A DNA stretch of 37,506 nucleotides. Source: Candidatus Pacearchaeota archaeon. Its GTDB lineage: Archaea; Nanobdellota; Nanobdellia; Pacearchaeales; GW2011-AR1. Below the pieces are notes generated by a model. That model was not told the DNA's origin. It did not search any database and was given only the letters and a program-made list of their open reading frames with translations. Positions 37,430-37,506 of this stretch are shown here, one piece after another (positions within the stretch are counted from its first letter, which is position 1; each line of letters starts with the position of its first letter). The stretch lies in the NCBI GenBank assembly GCA_018304055.1, contig JAGVWY010000002.1, forward strand, positions 1 through 37,506. The letters run 5' to 3'. The translations under genes were made by a program, and so were the position numbers.

Positions 37430-37506
37430 ATGATAAAAAAGCATATTAATTATGCTCTTGGTTTATCCGACGACAAAAATGATATTACGGGATATGAATT
37501 ACTTCC
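37430..37506 (+). CDS. Start of an unidentified ORF, cut by the window edge (possible transposase)
   Basis: Twenty-five codons from an ATG read MIKKHINYALGLSDDKNDIT and GYELL, running off the window. I cannot assign a family from this length. Its position 26 nt after the DUF2080-like gene is where a transposase is commonly found, which is the only reason for that suggestion. Confidence 0.35.
   Translation, partial: MIKKHINYALGLSDDKNDITGYELL

Overview
The window looks like a piece of an AT-rich archaeal chromosome, most likely from a DPANN lineage (Woesearchaeota/Pacearchaeota-like). This is inferred from gene content: archaeal UMP kinase, RNase P protein p30, archaeal-type split PheRS, FEN1, archaeal NAC, a SecG/Sec61-beta protein, a TrmB regulator and an intron-less tRNA-Thr without encoded CCA. 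Many genes have a TATA-like box 24-30 nt before the ATG, which suggests leaderless transcripts. I used that spacing to move several starts from upstream TTG or ATG codons.

Layout. 1-2.5 kb: a structured non-coding stretch, a DUF357 gene carrying an in-frame repeat, pyrH, and an RNase P p30 gene broken by an in-frame TAA. 3.0-8.5 kb: a tightly packed pheS-(DUF3850/ASCH)-32-aa membrane peptide-membrane protein-S51 peptidase-methyltransferase-pheT operon. 8.5-13.9 kb: a second methyltransferase, unknown proteins, tRNA-Thr(GGT), small membrane proteins and a TrmB regulator. 13.9-20.3 kb: a Ca2+-type P-ATPase, a PrxQ-like peroxiredoxin, FEN1, a small zinc protein and NAC. 20.3-26.2 kb: two unknown proteins, SecG, ValRS (with the same in-frame repeat as DUF357), a cupredoxin-like protein and a CxxC zinc protein. 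26.2-30.3 kb: an amino-sugar cassette (GH130-like phosphorylase, NagB, PIG-L deacetylase) bracketed by two copies of a multi-hairpin intergenic repeat, with a convergent ROK sugar kinase. 30.3-37.5 kb: a membrane-anchored protein, an AAA_14/DUF4143 ATPase behind an operator-like promoter, a RelE-type toxin-antitoxin pair, a 1394-aa secreted lipase-like protein, and the edge of what is probably an insertion sequence (DUF2080 protein plus the start of another ORF).

The most notable signal is a palindromic repeat inserted in the same reading frame in two unrelated genes. In the DUF357 gene it spans 432-623 (64 codons) and in valS 24336-24431 (32 codons). The left 50 nt match at 49 of 50 positions. 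A 26-bp copy consisting only of the two ends lies at the predicted transcript start of the GH130 gene. This resembles the protein-coding palindromic elements known from Rickettsia, but here in an archaeon. Other points of interest are the nonsense codon in the RNase P p30 gene, the paired operator around the ATPase TATA box, and the repeat-bracketed amino-sugar cassette.
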